9,167 nt of DNA from an uncultured Clostridia bacterium (lineage in GTDB: Bacteria > Bacillota > Clostridia > Christensenellales > UBA1242). Under the pieces are notes generated by a model that saw only the letters and a program-made list of their open reading frames with translations, did no database searches and had not been told where the DNA came from. This document shows positions 5,768 through 9,167 of this stretch, in pieces. Numbering within the stretch: position 1 is the first letter of the stretch; every line of letters begins with the position of its first letter. Both the position numbers and the translations under genes were made by a program. Where the stretch lies: NCBI GenBank assembly GCA_947589615.1, contig CANQBU010000049.1:1-9167 (forward strand), in the 5' to 3' direction.

Positions 5768-6490
5768 ATGAAAGGAATTTGGAAAAACAGCGAAGTAAAA
5801 GAATTATTCTCAATAGTTGAGGATTACAAAGGAAACAATCGGTCATTAAAAGATGCGTTTATTTCACATGCGCAAAAATATGGAAGAAAGCCAAACAGCG
5901 TGAGAAATTATTACTATCACGAAGTCGACAATTTAAAAAGCGATGAAAAAAGACTTGAAAAATTGGGCATAGACTTGTCACTACACAACAAAACGGCAAT
6001 TTCCTATTTTTCGCAGGAGGAAGAAGAAAAATTGATGAGAGATGTTGATGACATGGTGAAAAGGGGTATATCGGTGAGAAAGGCATGTCTCAGTTTGTCG
6101 GGCGGAGATGTCAGCCAAATGTTACGATATCAGAATAAATACAGAAATTATATTTTGAAGAATAAACAGCCAAAAGAAGAGAAGAATAATGTCATAACTT
6201 TCAAAAAAACGCCAAGGACATTGACTGATGGCGAAGTTCAATCGTTGTTTATGGGGCTTGTTCGCCTTGTAAAGAAGAATGCCTATGAAGAGAGTGAAAG
6301 CCTTTATCGCGATAAACTTAACAAGGCAAATGACGAACTTAGAAGATTGCTTACACGCCTGTCCTCACAGGAACGCGATTTTGAAAAGTTGAAGATGGAA
6401 ATTAAAGAATTGAGAAATGAGAACTCGGCACTTGAAAATAAAATGTTTGAGTTAAGATGTAGGCGTGCGGAGGACTTAAACAAAAATTAA
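5768..6490 (+). CDS. Myb/RsfA-like DNA-binding protein with coiled coil (240 aa)
   Basis: A probable sequence-specific DNA-binding regulator. Two Myb/SANT-like repeats are visible. The first runs from W5 (IWKNSEVKELFSIVED) through AFISHAQKYGRKPNSVRNYYY (31-50 and neighbours), with an HTH-like helix ending in PNSVRNYY. The second starts at F81 (FSQEEEEKLMRDV) and ends near 129 (LRYQNKYRNYI). This layout recalls Myb-like/RsfA-type proteins of Bacillota. From about residue 180 to the end, heptad-like L/E/K/R-rich sequence predicts a coiled coil for dimerisation. The ATG at 5768 is chosen because GAGGAG (5755-5760) lies seven bases upstream. The in-frame ATG at 5738 would add ten residues and lacks an SD. 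It is transcribed alone and followed by a terminator. Targets are unknown, and the divergent 288-aa gene is one candidate. Confidence 0.85.
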   Translation: MKGIWKNSEVKELFSIVEDYKGNNRSLKDAFISHAQKYGRKPNSVRNYYYHEVDNLKSDEKRLEKLGIDLSLHNKTAISYFSQEEEEKLMRDVDDMVKRGISVRKACLSLSGGDVSQMLRYQNKYRNYILKNKQPKEEKNNVITFKKTPRTLTDGEVQSLFMGLVRLVKKNAYEESESLYRDKLNKANDELRRLLTRLSSQERDFEKLKMEIKELRNENSALENKMFELRCRRAEDLNKN

Positions 6491-6498
6491 TGTTTTTG

Positions 6499-6527
6499 AA
6501 GAGTTGGATAAATTCCGACTCTTTTTT
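6499..6527 (+). terminator. Intrinsic terminator of the Myb-like gene
   Basis: AAGAGTTGGA (6499-6508), loop TAAAT, TCCGACTCTT (6514-6523) with one G-T wobble, followed by a run of T through 6527. It begins nine bases after the stop codon. Confidence 0.85.
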
Positions 6528-6585
6528 AGTTTATGAATATTTTTTTATATTTTGTCAATAATAAATAAATATTATAAAAAAACAT

Positions 6586-6614
6586 TTGTAAAATATAGAT
6601 TTTTGTGTTAAAAT
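6586..6614 (+). promoter_or_regulatory. Promoter of the glycosyltransferase gene
   Basis: TTGTAA (6586-6591), a 17-base spacer and TAAAAT (6609-6614), with TG at 6606-6607 as extended -10. The region is very AT-rich, which lowers confidence. Expected leader about 25 nt. Confidence 0.5.
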
Positions 6615-6644
6615 AATATCACGCACTTAAAAAAGGAAAAGCAA

Positions 6645-7952
6645 ATGATAAATTTAATTTTAATAATATACTGTGCATTTATACTTTTTGCGTTAATATT
6701 ATATATTCCCCGAATATTCGGTTTCATATATGGTTTTAAAAAATCAAAAACTTTCGTTGCGACGGCGAAAAGAAAAATTGGAATAATCATTCCCGCCAGA
6801 GGCGAGAGCGAAATAATTGGTGACCTTTTTAAGTCTATTTCAGAACAAGACTATGACAGATCATGTTTCGATATGTTTGTTATTGTAAAGGAAAAAGACG
6901 ATCCTACTGTTGCAATGGCAAAGGCAGTTGGAGCAAATGTAACGATTGTTCCTGAACAGCATTGCAAAGGAGATGCACTTGATGGCTTTTTCATGTCGCA
7001 AGCCCATGACAAACTTGCCGATTATGATGCTTTTGTTATCGTCGATGCTGACGGCCTTCTTTCACCCAATTATTTAAGCGAAATTAATAATGCTTTGGAG
7101 TCGGGGGCTGATATAATTGAAACGCAAAAGATTGCAAAAAATTTTTTGGGCGACAAAAATTGCCGTTCGCTTTTTTCCAATTGCTCCGCTCTTACCTATC
7201 CTATAATCGATGAGCTTGGAAACTCCTATAGAATGCAAAAGGGTATTCCTCTTACTTTGATAGGACAAGGTTTGGTTTTAAGAAGATGCGTAATTGAAGA
7301 GATAGGCGGCTGGCCCTACCGAACAATGACTGAAGATTATGAATTAAAACTAGACAGCCTTCTTCGCGGATACAAGTCAATTTATTATCCAAATGCCCTT
7401 CTTTATACAGAAGAGGCTAAAACTCACCGTGAAAATTATGTTCGAAGGGTGCGCTGGGTGACAGGTCATAAACAATGTGATTTAAAATATAAAGACCAAA
7501 TTAAACAACAAATTAAAGTTAAAAAAAGAATTACTCTTGGCGAGTTTGAATACTTTTTTGGACTTCTCCCTTATTTTGTTTTTCTTGCGGGCGAGGCATT
7601 TGCAATTCTTGCTGGCATAGCCCTTTCTATTTATTATTCGGTTTTGGGGAGCATTTTGTGGGTCAAAGCGTTAAACATGCTTGTCGCCTTACCTCCTGTT
7701 ATTCTTTATCTTGTGCTTCACTCCTACAGTGTTCTTGCCCTTATGTCATCAAAACAAGCTTTTTCAAATTTGACAAAAGGGGAATATTTAGCCGTTGCTC
7801 TTTTTAATCCTTTTTATCTAATTGAATATGTTCCTATATATTTTTCATGTGCAAGAAAAATACGCAAGAATGAAAGAATAGAGTGGAAGGCGACTGAAAG
7901 GGTTATGCGTAGTAGCGAAACAGAGGAAACGCTCCAGTCGGGGGAAGAATAA
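6645..7952 (+). CDS. Membrane family 2 glycosyltransferase (435 aa)
   Basis: Transfers a sugar from a nucleotide-sugar donor, with a cytoplasmic active site. An N-terminal membrane helix (about 2-22) precedes a GT-A domain of the GT2 family. The family motifs are in order: IIIPARGE (47-54) at the donor site, VDADG with D134 and D136 as the metal-binding DxD, GQGLVLRR, TEDYE with E230-D231 as the catalytic ED pair, and RRVRW (267-271). The last corresponds to the Q/RxxRW motif of processive synthases such as cellulose, hyaluronan and poly-GlcNAc synthases. The C-terminal third carries several hydrophobic segments (about 305-400), also as in processive enzymes. AAGGAA at 6633-6638 supports the start. 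No export or modification partner lies in the window, so the polymer or glycolipid product cannot be named. Confidence 0.92.
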   Translation: MINLILIIYCAFILFALILYIPRIFGFIYGFKKSKTFVATAKRKIGIIIPARGESEIIGDLFKSISEQDYDRSCFDMFVIVKEKDDPTVAMAKAVGANVTIVPEQHCKGDALDGFFMSQAHDKLADYDAFVIVDADGLLSPNYLSEINNALESGADIIETQKIAKNFLGDKNCRSLFSNCSALTYPIIDELGNSYRMQKGIPLTLIGQGLVLRRCVIEEIGGWPYRTMTEDYELKLDSLLRGYKSIYYPNALLYTEEAKTHRENYVRRVRWVTGHKQCDLKYKDQIKQQIKVKKRITLGEFEYFFGLLPYFVFLAGEAFAILAGIALSIYYSVLGSILWVKALNMLVALPPVILYLVLHSYSVLALMSSKQAFSNLTKGEYLAVALFNPFYLIEYVPIYFSCARKIRKNERIEWKATERVMRSSETEETLQSGEE

Positions 7953-8028
7953 AATCGTTTAAACAATTTATAAGAAGGAAAGGAACATCGGGTCTTTAAA
8001 TAATTAATAATATTTATAAATTTTTAAA

Positions 8029-8065
8029 AAATAATAGCATAAAAGTTTTGCTTATGTTATTATTT
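8029..8065 (+). repeat. Inverted repeat just upstream of addB
   Basis: Arms of 14 bases (8029-8042 and 8052-8065) pair throughout with one G-T wobble, around a nine-base loop. The pairing is mostly A-T. It ends four bases before the addB ATG. There is no T tract for a terminator. It could be an operator or a leader hairpin. Confidence 0.5.
8055..8063 (+). promoter_or_regulatory. Extended -10 element at addB, possibly leaderless
   Basis: TGTTATTAT is an extended -10 with one mismatch to TATAAT. Transcription would start near 8070, which is the A of the addB ATG. No convincing -35 lies at 16-18 bases. Because no SD site precedes the ATG, a leaderless transcript is possible. Confidence 0.35.
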
Positions 8066-8069
8066 ATGT

Positions 8070-9167
8070 ATGAAAATAAAATTATATCAAAATGTTACAT
8101 CGTATGAAGCGGTTAAAAGTATGCTTGCCTCAATTGATAATTCCAATTTAGATGTCGACCATGTTGTAATTGTGCCTGACAGATTTTCGCTTTTAACTGA
8201 AAAATTGCTTTTGCAACTTCTTCACAATAAATCTTTATTCAATGTTAGAGTTCGAACGCTAACAAGTTTTTCCACCGAACTTTTAAAGAGATTTAATATA
8301 AAAATAAGCCCAGATGATAACCTTACAAGCGGCGAACTTTTACTTCTTACAAGGGAGGCAATTATCAATGTAAAAGACCAGTTATCATCTTTTGGAAAGA
8401 CCAAGATTGCTTTTTGTCAGGAAATGAGCAAATTGATTTCCCAACTAAAAAGTAGCGGCATAACATCATCAATGTTGGAAGATGAAAGTGTTTCAAATCG
8501 AGCAAAATATCATGACCTTAAAATAATTATGACCGAATATGAGAGGTTGCTAGGAGACAAACTTGATGCAAATAAGAGAATGAATTTGCTAAATAATAAT
8601 TTTGCAGGTCGCACTCTTTCTAATACAAAGGTATATTTTGCGGGCTTTGATGCTTTTACAAAGGTTGGCTATGATTTTATAAAAAACATTCTTTTGTCTT
8701 GCGGCGAAGCAAATATTTCTATGGCGACGCCGCTTGATTATGGCAATGAATATATCTATGAGGGCGATATTGTAAAGAAACTGACGGCTCTTTCAAAGGA
8801 AATTGGAGCAATTGTTGAAGTAAACAGTCAAATCTCAAAATTTTCTCCTCAGCGCGAAGCGATTGTGCGGGGAGTATTTTCCTATCATGAAGTAAGATGC
8901 GATAATGACGGATTTTACAATCTTTATTCCGCTCAAAATGTGACTGAAGAAATAGAGGCGGTTGCTAAGCATATTTTTTATTTAATTCACAATGGTTATC
9001 GATATAAGGATTTATGTCTCGCGGTTTCAGATATAAATAAATATCAAGTTCAAATAGAAAATATCTTTGATCGATATGAAATTCCTTACTATATTGATAC
9101 ATCAATTACTGCTGACCAAACTATTTTAGGAAGGCTTATTTTCGATTTTTTCGATGTTGTAAATTCC
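8070..9167 (+). CDS. addB: AddB/RexB helicase-nuclease subunit, N-terminal part
   Basis: The frame is open for exactly 366 codons to the window edge with no stop. It is about the first third of a protein that usually has 1,000-1,200 residues. AddB with AddA (RexAB) processes double-strand DNA ends for recombination, doing the job of RecBCD in Bacillota. Recognised AddB features are VVIVPDRFSLLTE (32-44), VRTLTSFSTELL, the helical ELLLLTREAI, VYFAGFDAFT (188-197), and NVTEEIEAVAKHI (290-302) followed by the YRYKDLCLAVSD and YEIPYYID segments. The N-terminus reads LYQNVTSYEA where many AddB proteins have a GxxGxGK P-loop, so the nucleotide site is absent, as I recall for streptococcal RexB. The C-terminal nuclease and iron-sulfur cysteines lie beyond the window. 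No SD precedes the ATG. addA probably follows downstream. Confidence 0.9.
   Translation, partial: MKIKLYQNVTSYEAVKSMLASIDNSNLDVDHVVIVPDRFSLLTEKLLLQLLHNKSLFNVRVRTLTSFSTELLKRFNIKISPDDNLTSGELLLLTREAIINVKDQLSSFGKTKIAFCQEMSKLISQLKSSGITSSMLEDESVSNRAKYHDLKIIMTEYERLLGDKLDANKRMNLLNNNFAGRTLSNTKVYFAGFDAFTKVGYDFIKNILLSCGEANISMATPLDYGNEYIYEGDIVKKLTALSKEIGAIVEVNSQISKFSPQREAIVRGVFSYHEVRCDNDGFYNLYSAQNVTEEIEAVAKHIFYLIHNGYRYKDLCLAVSDINKYQVQIENIFDRYEIPYYIDTSITADQTILGRLIFDFFDVVNS

Noticed and set aside
7953..8028. Possible terminator or small gene after the glycosyltransferase
   Set aside because: Purine-rich AAGAAGGAAAGGAA is present but no usable start codon follows in frame, and no GC-bearing hairpin with a T tract is seen.

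Overview
This window comes from an AT-rich bacterial genome. It most likely belongs to an uncultured anaerobic member of the Bacillota (Clostridia-like). The evidence is strong Shine-Dalgarno (SD) sites, sigma-A type promoters with TTGACA/TATAAT boxes and extended -10 elements, a two-iron desulfoferrodoxin typical of anaerobes, an AddB/RexB-type recombination nuclease, and a Myb/RsfA-like DNA-binding protein. This taxonomic reading is an inference. I see no rRNA, tRNA, CRISPR array, insertion sequence or phage structural gene.

Layout. (1) Positions 1-1994, minus strand: an operon of three uncharacterised genes (143 aa, 250 aa and at least 253 aa, the last cut by the window edge). All three are built from the same repeat unit, giving five copies by eye. 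A near-consensus promoter at 2036-2064 drives it. (2) Positions 2095-2672, plus strand: a single-gene unit for an unknown 170-aa protein. It has a perfect-consensus promoter and an intrinsic terminator whose hairpin overlaps the stop codon. (3) Positions 2674-4671, plus strand: a tight three-gene unit with its own promoter and a terminator that could work in both directions. It encodes desulfoferrodoxin (superoxide reductase), a membrane-anchored Ig-like-domain protein, and a membrane-anchored or secreted metallo-beta-lactamase-fold hydrolase related to the C-terminal domain of ComEC. (4) Positions 4759-5625, minus strand: an unknown 288-aa protein with a possible NTF2-like tail and no visible SD site. 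(5) Positions 5768-6490, plus strand: a Myb/SANT-like DNA-binding protein with a C-terminal coiled coil, divergent from gene 4 and followed by a terminator. (6) Positions 6645-7952, plus strand: a membrane GT2 glycosyltransferase. (7) From 8070 to the window end, plus strand: the N-terminal 366 codons of AddB/RexB. This gene is not listed among complete ORFs because it runs off the edge. It has no SD, and an extended -10 box sits just upstream of its ATG.

How the genes fit together. Unit 3 places oxygen detoxification in the cytoplasm beside two proteins predicted to face outside the membrane. The Ig-like and hydrolase genes overlap by 14 nt and probably act together. The three repeat proteins look like a locally expanded paralogous family of unknown role, and they are the least explained part of the window. 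The remaining genes read as independent chromosomal genes rather than one system.
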